From contig CAJYPK010000058.1 of NCBI GenBank assembly GCA_913776615.1, forward strand, positions 1 through 49,404: DNA of 49,404 nucleotides, in the 5' to 3' direction. A program made the translations under genes and the position numbers. This stretch comes from an uncultured Hymenobacter sp. GTDB taxonomy: Bacteria; Bacteroidota; Bacteroidia; Cytophagales; Hymenobacteraceae. The notes under the pieces were generated by a model. It was not told the DNA's origin. It ran no database searches and worked only from the letters and a program-made list of their open reading frames with translations. This document shows positions 25,679-33,416 of this stretch, in pieces. The stretch's first letter is position 1. Each line of letters opens with the position of its first letter.

Positions 25679-27112
25679 TTAGCACTCGCCTCGGGCACCG
25701 GGGCCACCCGTACCCCGGGCGCGCAGCGCGGCCAGCTCGGCTTGCGCATGCACCAGGGGCGTGACTTCCACAGCAAAAACCAACACCCCAGCCGGTTGGT
25801 TTTGTTCTTTGAACGGCTGGAGCAACAGGTCGAAATACGCTTCCTGCGGAGGCTCGCCGGCGCTACGCTCAAGGTCGATGCGCATAGCGGGTTCGCGGAA
25901 GCTTTCCCCGGTGGTGTACACGCGGTCGAGGATGGCCACCATGCCCTGCTGCACTACCTCGGGCAGGGCCTCGGTTACGGTATGCCCCAGCAACTGCCGG
26001 TGCGGGAACATGCGCTGCGACGCCGGATTAACAAAATCATAACGGTGTTCCGGCCCGCGCAGCACCGAAATGAGGGCGGGCACTTCCGTGAATAGTTGGT
26101 CGTAGGTGCGGCGCTGGCTTTCGGCGCGCTGGTAAGTCTGGTAGGCCTGCTCGGCCAGGGCGGCTTGCTGCTCGTTGGCCTGCAGGAGCTCGGTTACCAG
26201 TTGGCGCTGGGCGTGGATGTCGCTGGCACTACCCACCCACATGCTAATCCGGCCATCGGCCGTCCGGCGCGGAGCCGCCTGCGTCAGCACCCAGCGGTAT
26301 TCCCCATCGTGGCGGCGCAAGCGATATTCGTGCTGAAAGGGCTGGCCCGTAGCCAGGGCCTCCCGCCAGGCCGCCACCAAGCCAGCCTGGTCATCCGGGT
26401 GCGTTAGCTGGGCCCAGCTACCTGCCGGCTTGACGCCAGCTTCCCCACCCGCATCCGCAAAATCCGCATGGCGCGCCTCATCACCTGCCGGCCCCGCCCC
26501 AGCAGCCCGGGCAGCATCCGCAAAATCCGTTGCATCCGTTAAATCCGCGGTCAAGTCTTCCAGCCGCTGGCCCGTAAACTGGAGCCAGCGCGGGTTGAAA
26601 TAGTCGGGCTGGCCATTGGGCGTGGTGGTCCATACCATCACGGGCAGCGATTCCAGGATAAAGCGATTGCGCTCCTGCACGTCTACCAGCGCCTGGGCAG
26701 CTATTTCGGCCTGGCGGGCGGCCAGGGTTTGGGCCGTCACATCCTGCGGGCGCTGCAAGATGTATTCGAGTTGGCCCTGTTCATCGAATAAGGGATAATG
26801 CGTGAGCTGCCAGTAGCGCTCCTCGGTACCACCGCCCAGCTCGGCGGGGCGCTCCAGGTCGTAGCGGAGTAGGCTCATCGTGTGCGGTTCCAGGTGCTGG
26901 CGCACGTATTCGAGCGACTCAAACAACTCGCGCTGGCTCTCGGGGGCCGAAGGATACGCCACAAAAATGTCGCGCTCCACCGCGCGCGCACGCGGCAGCA
27001 ACGACACTTTTACGTGGGCATCGGAGTTATCGGCTACTGTGCCATCGGGCAGCAACAGCAGCAGCGAATCGGGAAACAAGTGAAATAATCGCTGATAATC
27101 AATACTTTTCAT
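25679..27112 (-). CDS. PAS-only sensor protein without a kinase domain
   Basis: 477 residues from the ATG at 27112 (MKSIDYQRLFHLFPDSLLLL). Three PAS domains: about 8-130 (no close ligand motif), 145-300 (VWTTTPNGQPDYFNPRWLQF, then LTHPDDQAGLVAAWREAL and a PAC strand GEYRWVLTQAAPRR) and 340-465 (ALISVLRGPEHRYDFVNPAS, FREPAMRIDLE). The third is very like the third PAS of the kinase at 22409. The frame ends in a short LVHAQAELAALRARG helix just where a histidine-kinase dimerisation helix would begin. The protein is thus either a truncated kinase or a stand-alone signalling partner. The second PAS carries a 46-residue low-complexity insertion. Confidence 0.85.
   Translation of the reverse strand: MKSIDYQRLFHLFPDSLLLLLPDGTVADNSDAHVKVSLLPRARAVERDIFVAYPSAPESQRELFESLEYVRQHLEPHTMSLLRYDLERPAELGGGTEERYWQLTHYPLFDEQGQLEYILQRPQDVTAQTLAARQAEIAAQALVDVQERNRFILESLPVMVWTTTPNGQPDYFNPRWLQFTGQRLEDLTADLTDATDFADAARAAGAGPAGDEARHADFADAGGEAGVKPAGSWAQLTHPDDQAGLVAAWREALATGQPFQHEYRLRRHDGEYRWVLTQAAPRRTADGRISMWVGSASDIHAQRQLVTELLQANEQQAALAEQAYQTYQRAESQRRTYDQLFTEVPALISVLRGPEHRYDFVNPASQRMFPHRQLLGHTVTEALPEVVQQGMVAILDRVYTTGESFREPAMRIDLERSAGEPPQEAYFDLLLQPFKEQNQPAGVLVFAVEVTPLVHAQAELAALRARGTGGPGARGEC
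26420..26548. repeat. In-frame 63-bp tandem duplication within a PAS domain
   Basis: GCATCCGCAAAATCCG occurs at 26451-26466 and again at 26514-26529, and ACCTGCCGGC occurs at 26420-26429 and again at 26483-26492. Both are 63 bp apart, giving a diverged 21-codon unit (protein pattern DFADAxxxAGxxPAG). Extra ATCCG(T/C)-type units follow at 26526-26550. The repeat sits between two conserved PAS segments. Confidence 0.8.
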
Positions 27113-27230
27113 AACGTCATTTCTGAGGACTAGCTCGGCTTGCGCCCCGGCCCCCGCCCGCACCGCGGGGCCCAGGCCCTAGTACTCACCGCGGCCCCTA
27201 ATGGTTGGGGCCGCCGCTACCTTTGCCTCT

Positions 27231-28406
27231 ATGCCTTTGCTCGAAGTTCTTTCCGCCGCCCAGCAGCGGCAGTTTTGCGCCCTCCCCCACCACCTGCACC
27301 GCCACGAGCCGGCCTATATCGGCCCGCTCGACAACGAGGTCGAGGCCGTATTCGACCCGGCCAAGAATACACTGTTTGCCGCCGGGGGGCAGGCCAAGCG
27401 CTGGCTGCTCACCAATGCCCAGGGCGCGGTCGTTGGCCGCATCGCGGCCTTCGTCAACCCGCTCACGGCTACTGCCACCGATGCCACGCTGCCCGCCGGC
27501 GGCCTGGGCTTTTTTGAGTGCATCGACGACCAGGCGGCGGCCCACGCGCTCTTCGACGTGGCCTGCGAGTGGCTGCGCGCCCAGGGAATGCTGGCCGTGG
27601 ATGGCCCCATCAATTTCGGCGACCGCGACCGGTTTTGGGGCGTGCTCATCGATGGCTTTGACCGCGAGCCCAACTACGGTATGTTCTGGCACCCGGCCTA
27701 TTACCAGGGCTTGTTTGAAAGCTACGGCTTTCAGCTCTATTTCAAGCAGTATACCTGCCACCGCCCCGTCGCGCAGGAGCTGCACCCCAGCTTTCACCAG
27801 AAGCTGGCGAGCTTCGAGGCCGATGGGCACTACCGCTTTGTCCACGCCCGCAAGGCCGAGCCGGAGAAGATGGCCCAGGACTTTCACCACATCTACACCC
27901 TGGCCTGGGGCCGCCACGCAGGCATCAAGCCGATGACGCTGGACCAGGCCCGACACTTGGTGCGCGAGATGAAGCCCGTCATCGACGAGCGCCTGCTGGC
28001 CTTCGCCTACCACGACGACGAGCCGGTAGCCTTTTTCCTGAACCTACCCGAGCTAAACCAGATTTTCAAGCACGTCGGCCACCGCCTCGACCTGCTGGGC
28101 AAGCTGCGCTTTTTGTGGCAGCGCTGGCGCTACATGCAGCGCACCGACAAGAAAATGCTGGGCATCATTTACGGCGTCATCCCCGCCTTCCAGGGCAAGG
28201 GCGTAGACCAGGCCTTGATCACCTGGACGCAGGAGCGTTTTCTCAACGCTGGCTACCGCGATATCGAGATGAACTGGATTGGCGATTTCAATCCCCGCAT
28301 GCTCGTCACTACCCGCAGCATCGGCGCCAAAATCATTAAAACCCACGCCACCTACCGCAAGCTGTTCGTAGACCGCCCCTTCGAGCGCTACCCCATCATC
28401 CGCTGA
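27231..28406 (+). CDS. GNAT-like conserved protein
   Basis: 391 residues from the ATG at 27231 (MPLLEVLSAAQQRQFCALPH). A TACCTTTG -7-like element at 27218-27225 just upstream makes the earlier ATG at 27201 unlikely. The protein belongs to a widespread family with the pattern 'F..LP..LYr.dP..V.PL..E....FD..KN' (here LDNEVEAVFDPAKNTLF), 'GRIAA', 'GFFE' and 'GPINFGDRDRFWGVLIDGF'. Its C-terminal half is acetyltransferase-like (GVIPAFQGKGVDQALITWTQ, EMNWIGDFNPRM). Members are mostly annotated as hypothetical or N-acetyltransferase. The substrate is unknown. It is followed directly by a 32-bp palindrome. Confidence 0.82.
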   Translation: MPLLEVLSAAQQRQFCALPHHLHRHEPAYIGPLDNEVEAVFDPAKNTLFAAGGQAKRWLLTNAQGAVVGRIAAFVNPLTATATDATLPAGGLGFFECIDDQAAAHALFDVACEWLRAQGMLAVDGPINFGDRDRFWGVLIDGFDREPNYGMFWHPAYYQGLFESYGFQLYFKQYTCHRPVAQELHPSFHQKLASFEADGHYRFVHARKAEPEKMAQDFHHIYTLAWGRHAGIKPMTLDQARHLVREMKPVIDERLLAFAYHDDEPVAFFLNLPELNQIFKHVGHRLDLLGKLRFLWQRWRYMQRTDKKMLGIIYGVIPAFQGKGVDQALITWTQERFLNAGYRDIEMNWIGDFNPRMLVTTRSIGAKIIKTHATYRKLFVDRPFERYPIIR

Positions 28407-28409
28407 GCT

Positions 28410-28487
28410 GTAGGGTAAGCTTTAGCTTGCCCGGCGTGAGGCGAGCCGCGACCCACCTCACGCCGGGCAAGCTAAAGCTTACCCTAC
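28410..28487. repeat. Perfect 32-bp palindromic repeat, copy 1
   Basis: The arm GTAGGGTAAGCTTTAGCTTG, then CCCGGCGTGAGG (28410-28441), is perfectly complementary to 28456-28487 across a 14-nt loop. It fills the gap between the convergent genes at 27231 and 28479. The end of the arm supplies the last codons of coaE: GTA GGG TAA. A second, imperfect copy lies at 32137-32204. It resembles REP/BIME-type interspersed palindromes. No REP-associated tyrosine transposase is seen in this window. Confidence 0.92.
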
Positions 28488-29078
28488 GCGACGGAAGGCC
28501 GCGTCCAGCGCGAGCACTTGGGGCAGTACCAGTTGGGAGTCGTCGTTATAAACAACGTATTCCGCCCGGGCCAGCTTCTCCTCTTCACTGAGTTGCTTAT
28601 CCATAATCGCCTGCACCTCAGCGGCCGAGCGGTGGGCGTCGCGGCGCAATACCCGGGCCGCTCGCACCTCAGCCGGCGCGAAAACGGTAATAATGCGATC
28701 GAGCCCCTTGTAAGCCCCCGACTCATAAAGCAGGGCGGCCTCCTTTAAAATGTAGGGCTGGCCCTGGGCTATCTGCGCGGCCGTCCAGGCCGCAAAGTCC
28801 TCCCCCACCCGCGGGTGCACCAGCGCATTGAGCCGCGCCAGCTGAGCGGCGTCATTGAAAGCCACCCGGGCCAGGTAGGGCCGATTGAGCTGCCCAGCGG
28901 CATCGTACGCCTCGGCCCCAAAAGCCTCCTGCAACTGCGCCCGCAGCACCAAATCGTGAGCCATCACCCACTTAGCCCGGCTATCGGAATCGTACACGGG
29001 CACGCCCAGCGCGGCAAATACCCGTGCCACCACACTTTTACCCGAGCCGATACCACCGGTAATGCCAATGCGAAGCAT
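28479..29078 (-). CDS. coaE: Dephospho-CoA kinase
   Basis: The last step of coenzyme A synthesis: ATP-dependent phosphorylation of dephospho-CoA at the 3'-hydroxyl of the ribose. The 199 residues are the normal length. The P-loop GGIGSGKS (8-15) follows the start MLRIGIT. YDSDSRAK carries the conserved acidic residue, and the lid region has RDAHRSAAEVQAIMDKQLSEEEK. The final residues Val-Gly and the stop lie inside the palindrome at 28410. The gene is the last member of the nusB-coaE cluster on this strand. Confidence 0.97.
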   Translation of the reverse strand: MLRIGITGGIGSGKSVVARVFAALGVPVYDSDSRAKWVMAHDLVLRAQLQEAFGAEAYDAAGQLNRPYLARVAFNDAAQLARLNALVHPRVGEDFAAWTAAQIAQGQPYILKEAALLYESGAYKGLDRIITVFAPAEVRAARVLRRDAHRSAAEVQAIMDKQLSEEEKLARAEYVVYNDDSQLVLPQVLALDAAFRRVG

Positions 29079-29085
29079 GGGAAGG

Positions 29086-29182
29086 AGTTATGAGTTAGAA
29101 GTTAGAAGTTATGAATTAGCCATAGGTCACGCAGCAATGACACGAGTATCATCTCATAATTCATAACTTCTAACTCATAACT
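29086..29182. repeat. Inverted repeat built from GAGTTAT-like heptamers (coaE/YbbR junction)
   Basis: Left arm AGTTATGAGTTAGAAGTTAG, then AAGTTATGAATTA (29086-29118); right arm at 29154-29182. The left arm has one extra AGTTAGA unit, as expected if arms change by gain and loss of heptamers. It fills the space between the coaE start (29078) and the stop of the YbbR-like gene (29186). Confidence 0.88.
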
Positions 29183-29185
29183 TTC

Positions 29186-29647
29186 TCAAAGTGAGTCGCC
29201 CCCCGGCACCAGGTAATAGCTGGCCGAATCAACGGGCAGGCTTACCAGGCGCACGGTGCCCAGCGCCCGGCGCAGCGGGGGCCGCAGGGGGGAGCGTAGG
29301 GGCGGCGTGCCGGGGAGGCGCAGGCGCACGTCGGCGGGCAGCAGGTGCAGGCCCACGGCGCGGCTGAGCAGGCGCCAGCCGTTGCCGCGCACCTCAATGC
29401 GCACGGTGGGCGGCAACGGGCGGGCCGGGTGGTAGCGCCGGGCGTTGTAGTGCCACACCACGGGGTAGTCGAGCGGGGCGGTGTAGCTGTCGCTAAGCTC
29501 GCGCAGCATCCACAAAGTACTGGCTATCACGAAGCACGCTACTACCGCCCGGTAGAAGCTCGGCTCTTGCGAGGCGAATGGGCGCAGCAGGCGGCGCAGC
29601 ACCTGGCTGGCCCACCCGCCGGTAGTAGCTGGCAGCGTGGACTTCAT
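29186..29647 (-). CDS. YbbR/CdaR-like membrane-anchored protein
   Basis: 153 residues with one transmembrane helix (FYRAVVACFVIASTLWML) and then a periplasmic domain starting TAPLDYPVVWHYNARRY. The beta pattern PTVRIEVRGNGWRLL is the YbbR-repeat signature ('V.V.v.G....l'), and the order yajC - YbbR - coaE is typical of Bacteroidota. In Firmicutes YbbR proteins regulate the diadenylate cyclase CdaA; no such role is shown in this group. It starts 3 bp after the yajC stop, so the two are co-transcribed. Confidence 0.75.
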   Translation of the reverse strand: MKSTLPATTGGWASQVLRRLLRPFASQEPSFYRAVVACFVIASTLWMLRELSDSYTAPLDYPVVWHYNARRYHPARPLPPTVRIEVRGNGWRLLSRAVGLHLLPADVRLRLPGTPPLRSPLRPPLRRALGTVRLVSLPVDSASYYLVPGGDSL

Positions 29648-29649
29648 GT

Positions 29650-29982
29650 CTAGCTGGCCGGCGTGACGGAGGTTTCGGCAGTGGCAGCCCCCCCGGCGAG
29701 GCGGGCAATGGCGCTGCGGTCGAAGCGCAGGCGCTGGCCGCGCTCTACTTCAAGCAGCACGGTTTCGGGGCCGACCTCCACCAGTTGGCCGTGCAGGCCG
29801 CCGATGGTCACCACGCGGCTGCCCTTCACCAGCGACTCGCGGAAGGCCTTGGCCTCGTTGGTCTTGCGCTGCTGCGGTCGAATCATGAAGAAGTACAGCA
29901 CCAGGCCAATGGCCACCGGAAAAACCAGCTGCATGATGCCGCCGCTCGGCGAAGCCTGGAGCAGAAGGGTAAGAAAAGTCAT
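29650..29982 (-). CDS. yajC: Preprotein translocase subunit YajC
   Basis: A small inner-membrane protein that joins SecDF. The start at 29982 gives MTFLTLLLQASPSGGIMQLV; the longer frame runs through an intergenic repeat and is rejected. One transmembrane helix (VFPVAIGLVLYFFMI) is followed by the family hallmark RPQQRKTNEAKAF and the SH3-like segment GSRVVTIGGLHGQLVEV. The 110 residues are normal for the family. It is preceded by a tandem-heptamer palindrome and followed after 3 bp by the YbbR-like gene. Confidence 0.95.
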   Translation of the reverse strand: MTFLTLLLQASPSGGIMQLVFPVAIGLVLYFFMIRPQQRKTNEAKAFRESLVKGSRVVTIGGLHGQLVEVGPETVLLEVERGQRLRFDRSAIARLAGGAATAETSVTPAS

Positions 29983-29984
29983 AG

Positions 29985-30126
29985 GATAGTGAAATGGTGA
30001 GTGGTGAACTAGTGAGTCAGTGAGCGGTGAACTGGCGAGTAGTAATATGGTGAGAGGTGGCATAACGTTTTTTAACTCATTATTTCACCGCTCACCAACT
30101 CACCAGTTCACCGCTCACTATCTCAC
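29985..30126. repeat. Long inverted repeat built from GGTGAGT-like heptamers (DUF1573/yajC junction)
   Basis: The left arm contains GTGAGTGGTGAACTAGTGAG and AGTGAGCGGTGAACTGGCGAG. The right arm (about 30073-30126) contains TTCACCGCTCACCAACTCAC and CAGTTCACCGCTCACTATCT. Arms pair with several register shifts. It fills the whole gap between the yajC ATG (29982) and the DUF1573 stop (30127). A transcript crossing it would form a long hairpin. Confidence 0.88.
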
Positions 30127-30630
30127 CTACTGGAGCACGTTGCCTTTGATGTAAATAGTCGTGATGCTGGGCTGGGTATTGGCCCGCACGTTGACTTGCT
30201 TGCTGATGAGGCCCTGCTTGCCGCGGCTGTCGAACTGCACTTCCAGCTCGCCGGTGGCGCCGGGCTGCACGGGCTCCTTGGTCCAGCTAGGGGTAGTGCA
30301 GCCGCAGCTGGCGGTGGCGTCGGCGATGAGCAGCGGGGTCTTGCCGGTGTTGGTAAATTTAAACGTGTGCTGCACCTTGCTATCGGGCTTAATGTCACCG
30401 AAGTCGAACTGCTTTTCGGCAAAGGTCAGCACTGGCGCGTCGGGGTTGGGCTCCTCGGTGTCGCTGGCCACGTTGGGGTTGTCGATGGTCGGGTTGGCCT
30501 TGGCATCGGCGGCCGCGTCGGCGGCGGCGGCGTTCATGCCCTGGGTACCGGCCTCGGGGGCCTTGTCGCGGTTGCAGCCGCCCAGCAGCACGGCCGCCAG
30601 CGCGAGAGAATAAATAGTAGGACGCAGCAT
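30127..30630 (-). CDS. DUF1573 lipoprotein
   Basis: 167 residues with a lipoprotein signal peptide (MLRPTIYSLALAAVLLGGC, lipobox LGGC). After an Ala/Asp/Asn-rich linker comes a DUF1573 Ig-like domain: FAEKQFDFGDIKPDSKVQHT, FKFTNTGKTPLLIADATASC, GCTTPSW, and the closing YIKGNV. The 'SCGCT' Cys pair is typical of the domain. Such proteins are common in Bacteroidota near yajC. The domain belongs to the ASPM/SPD-2/Hydin-like Ig group, and its cell role is unknown. Confidence 0.93.
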   Translation of the reverse strand: MLRPTIYSLALAAVLLGGCNRDKAPEAGTQGMNAAAADAAADAKANPTIDNPNVASDTEEPNPDAPVLTFAEKQFDFGDIKPDSKVQHTFKFTNTGKTPLLIADATASCGCTTPSWTKEPVQPGATGELEVQFDSRGKQGLISKQVNVRANTQPSITTIYIKGNVLQ

Positions 30631-30692
30631 AGACGCAGCACCCTGCGCCGGCCGGCTGGCCCGCGCAGGGTGGTTAGGTTAAAATCAGTTAC

Positions 30693-31697
30693 TTACTTCA
30701 GCTTGTCGATGATGTGCTGGGCAAACTCCGTGGTCGAAGCCTGGCCGCCGAGGTCGCCGGTGCACTGCTCTTTGTGGAGCAGGGTCTCGTTGAGCGCCTT
30801 TTCGATGCGGGTGGCGTACTCCTTTTCGCCGAGGTATTCCAGCATCATCAGGGCCGAGCGCAGCAGGGCGGTGGGGTTGGCCTTGCCCTGGCCGGCGATG
30901 TCGGGGGCCGAGCCGTGTACAGCTTCGAAAATGGCCATGTCGTCGCCGATGTTGGCCCCGCTCACCACGCCCAGGCCACCCACGAGGCCGGCGCAGAGGT
31001 CGGAGAGAATATCGCCGAACAGGTTAGTGGTCACGATCACGTCGAACTGCTGGGGCTTGTTAACCAGCTGCATGCACATGTTGTCGATGATGCGGTCGTC
31101 GTAGAACGTCACCTCCGGGAATTCAGCGGCGGCGGCCTTGGCGGCTTCCAGCATCAGCTTGCCAGCGTTTTTGAGGATGTTGCCCTTGTGGGCCATCGTC
31201 ACGTGCTTGCGCCCGTGCTTCGACGCGTAGGCGAAGGCGGCGCGGCAAATTTTACGGCAGCCCTCCACCGTCACGCGGCTGATGGAGTCGGCGATACCCA
31301 GGCGCTCGTCATACACCTCCAGGCCGGCGTACAGGCCTTCAGTATTCTCCCGAAACAGCACCAGGTCGATGCCCTCGAAGCGCGTGGTGATGCCGGGCGT
31401 AGTCTGGGCCGGGCGCACGTTTTGGTAGAGGTCGTACTTCTGGCGCAGGGTGATGTTGACGCTCTTGAAGCCTTTGCCTACCGGCGTGGTGACGGGGCCT
31501 TTGAGGCCCACGCGGGTGCGCTCCAGTGAATCGTACAACGTTTGGGGCAGCAGCGAGCCGCTTTCAGCAAGGGCAGTTTCGCCGGCGTTGTGCGTTTCCC
31601 ACTGCACGGGTACCTGGGCGGCAGCAAAGATGTCAACAACGGCGCGGGTGATTTCCGGGCCAATCCCGTCGCCGGGAATGAGGGTTACGAGGTGCAT
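30693..31697 (-). CDS. NAD-type isocitrate dehydrogenase (isopropylmalate dehydrogenase family)
   Basis: 334 residues of the beta-decarboxylating dehydrogenase family. It starts MHLVTLIPGDGIGPEI. The substrate loop SVNITLRQKYDLYQNVRPAQ is the form seen in NAD-dependent isocitrate dehydrogenases rather than in isopropylmalate dehydrogenases. FRENTEGLYAGLE, the metal site DIIVTTNLFGDILSDL (here DVIVTTNLFGDILSDLCAG) and EAVHGSAPDIAGQGKANPTA are present. No leuC, leuD or leuB partners are nearby, which also favours a TCA-cycle role. It lies between a terminator after the ytxH gene and the DUF1573 gene. Confidence 0.9.
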   Translation of the reverse strand: MHLVTLIPGDGIGPEITRAVVDIFAAAQVPVQWETHNAGETALAESGSLLPQTLYDSLERTRVGLKGPVTTPVGKGFKSVNITLRQKYDLYQNVRPAQTTPGITTRFEGIDLVLFRENTEGLYAGLEVYDERLGIADSISRVTVEGCRKICRAAFAYASKHGRKHVTMAHKGNILKNAGKLMLEAAKAAAAEFPEVTFYDDRIIDNMCMQLVNKPQQFDVIVTTNLFGDILSDLCAGLVGGLGVVSGANIGDDMAIFEAVHGSAPDIAGQGKANPTALLRSALMMLEYLGEKEYATRIEKALNETLLHKEQCTGDLGGQASTTEFAQHIIDKLK

Positions 31698-31750
31698 ACG
31701 AAAAGGTAAGAAAAGAAAGAGTGGCCCGGTAAAATCGCTTAAAAGCTAAA

Positions 31751-31783
31751 CGGCGGGCCTGGCGCCGGGCACCAGGCCCGCCG
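31751..31783 (-). terminator. Terminator after the YtxH gene
   Basis: A 12-bp stem CGGCGGGCCTGG / CCAGGCCCGCCG with a 9-nt loop. On the minus strand it is followed by TTTAGCTTTT. It separates the YtxH gene from the dehydrogenase at 30693. Confidence 0.75.
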
Positions 31784-31794
31784 CCTAAGCTGGG

Positions 31795-32106
31795 CTAGCT
31801 AAGCGCCCGTCGGGAGTTAATCTGGCTGATGAGCTGGTCGACATCGCCGAGCAGCTGTTCGGCCTTGCTCTTGGCGTCCTGAATAACGCGCTGGCCCTCG
31901 CTCTTGGCCGACGACGGGGTATTGTCGCGGCTCGTGACGAGGCTCTCGGTGAGGTCGGCCAGCACCGAGCGGTATTTTTCAAGCTGATAGCTGAGCCAGG
32001 AGCGGGTTTCGCGACCCGTCTCGGGGGCGTAGAGCAGGCCGATGGCGGCCCCGGCCAGGGCGCCGCCCGTAAAGCACAACAGGCCGGTGGTGGTTTTGCT
32101 AGCCAT
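31795..32106 (-). CDS. YtxH-domain small protein
   Basis: 103 residues from the ATG at 32106 (MASKTTTGLLCFTGGALAGA). A Gly-rich hydrophobic segment GGALAGAAIGLLYAPETGRE is the YtxH signature. An amphipathic helical tail resembling late-embryogenesis or apolipoprotein-like repeats follows (QRVIQDAKSKAEQLLGDVDQ). These proteins are thought to be membrane-associated stress proteins. A longer frame upstream is rejected because it runs through a palindromic repeat. Confidence 0.9.
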   Translation of the reverse strand: MASKTTTGLLCFTGGALAGAAIGLLYAPETGRETRSWLSYQLEKYRSVLADLTESLVTSRDNTPSSAKSEGQRVIQDAKSKAEQLLGDVDQLISQINSRRALS

Positions 32107-32136
32107 GTAGGTGGGGTGAGGAGGTGAAAAAGGAGT

Positions 32137-32204
32137 GTAGGGTAGCTTTAGCTTGCCTTGGCGTGAGGCTCGCCCGCCGCGGGGCAAGCTAAAGCTTACC
32201 CTAC
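32137..32204. repeat. Palindromic repeat, copy 2 (imperfect)
   Basis: GTAGGGTAGCTTTAGCTTGCC on the left (32137-32157) pairs with GGGGCAAGCTAAAGCTTACCCTAC on the right (32181-32204), with one base missing in the left arm. The GGCGTGAGG segment of copy 1 is kept only in the left half. It lies between nusB (stop at 32208) and the YtxH gene (start at 32106). Confidence 0.9.
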
Positions 32205-32207
32205 AGG

Positions 32208-33410
32208 TTATTGGTTGTCGAGCAGGCCGCGGCCCGATTTGCGAATTTCGCCGCTGGCGGCCAGGTCCTGGGCCAGCTTATCCAAAATACCGTTTACGAA
32301 TTGTTTGCTCTTGGGGGTGCTGTAGAGCTTACTGATCTCAATGTACTCGTTGATGGTCACTTTCACCGGGATGCTGCGGAACAGCTGCATCTCGCAGAGG
32401 GCCATTTTGAGGATGATTTTATCGAGCAGCGCTACCCGCTCCACGTCCCAGTTCTGGGTCGATTCGGCGATGAGCTTCTCCGACTTGGCGTCGTCGGCCA
32501 GGGTCTGCTTGTAGAGCGTTTCGGCAAAGTCGCGGTCGTCCTGCCAATTGGCGCTCAGGTTCATCAGCTCCTGCTTTTCGTCGGCCGCGTAGGGCAGCAT
32601 CTTCAGGGTCTTGAGCACGAGGTTGCGCACGATGGGGCGGTTTTCCTCCCAGTTCAGGTCGTTGCTTTCGAGCCAGCGCGGCAGCGCCTCACCCTTGAAC
32701 ACGAACTCCTTGTAGAGGTGACGCAGCAGCTCCAGGTCGGTTTCGTAGTCGGTTTCGGCCAGGCCCGTTTTCTTGCCGTTCAGGTAGGCCTGCACGGTTT
32801 CGTCGGGCTTCATTTCCTTCTGCCAGGCTTCGCGCAGGGCTTCCAGCTCCTCGCTGTCGGTCCATTGCAGCTTGCGCTTGATGGTGGTTTGCAGCAGCTG
32901 CTCGTTTTCCTTGAGCTTGGCGAAAGCCGCGTTCTCAAACAGCCGGGCCGTGCCCTCGGCCTCGAAGCGCGGGCCGGTAAAGCGCCGGGCCTCGCGCTCG
33001 TTGTCCTCGGTAATCACTTGCAGCAGTGCCTGCGGCATATTGAGCAGGTGCAGGTACTGGTCGTGAATGCTCTCGGCCCCGTGCATGAGCTGGCCGCTGT
33101 AAAACGCCGCCTCCTTGTGCACGAGGCGCTCGTAGTAGTCGATGGCGGCTTTCAGGGCGGCGGCCACGGCCTTGTCGTCGGAACCCGACTCGGGCAGCTC
33201 GCCGGTGCGGTGCCACTCGCGCAGCTGCGCCTCGCCCAGCTTGCGCTGGCCTTCGAGCAGGCGGCGGTCGGGGGCTACGTCGGCCGTGAGGTCGGGCTCA
33301 AAAGCCGCCGCAATGCGGTCCTGGGCCAGCAGCAAATCGGCCGCGACCGCTTGCTGGTAGGCGTAAAGGGCCTGCATGACTTTGATACGAAGAAGACGGC
33401 GGTTTAGCAT
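32208..33410 (-). CDS. nusB: Transcription antitermination factor NusB (long Bacteroidota form)
   Basis: NusB binds boxA RNA with NusE/S10 in rRNA antitermination complexes. The start MLNRRLLRIKVMQALYAYQQ is the normal Bacteroidota NusB N-terminus. At 400 residues it is far longer than the 140 of E. coli NusB. The extra middle part is helical and charged. The canonical NusB fold lies at about 250-390, with VERVALLDKIILKMALCEMQ, 'F.SIPVKVTINEYIEISKLYSTPKS' as the core, and the closing KQFVNGILDKLAQDL. It is the first gene of the cluster that ends with coaE. Palindromic repeats flank it on both sides. Confidence 0.95.
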   Translation of the reverse strand: MLNRRLLRIKVMQALYAYQQAVAADLLLAQDRIAAAFEPDLTADVAPDRRLLEGQRKLGEAQLREWHRTGELPESGSDDKAVAAALKAAIDYYERLVHKEAAFYSGQLMHGAESIHDQYLHLLNMPQALLQVITEDNEREARRFTGPRFEAEGTARLFENAAFAKLKENEQLLQTTIKRKLQWTDSEELEALREAWQKEMKPDETVQAYLNGKKTGLAETDYETDLELLRHLYKEFVFKGEALPRWLESNDLNWEENRPIVRNLVLKTLKMLPYAADEKQELMNLSANWQDDRDFAETLYKQTLADDAKSEKLIAESTQNWDVERVALLDKIILKMALCEMQLFRSIPVKVTINEYIEISKLYSTPKSKQFVNGILDKLAQDLAASGEIRKSGRGLLDNQ

Positions 33411-33416
33411 TTTTTT

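Noticed and set aside
26451..26550. ATCCGCAAAATCCG units as a CRISPR or separate element
   Set aside because: They lie in frame inside a PAS gene and have no spacer structure.
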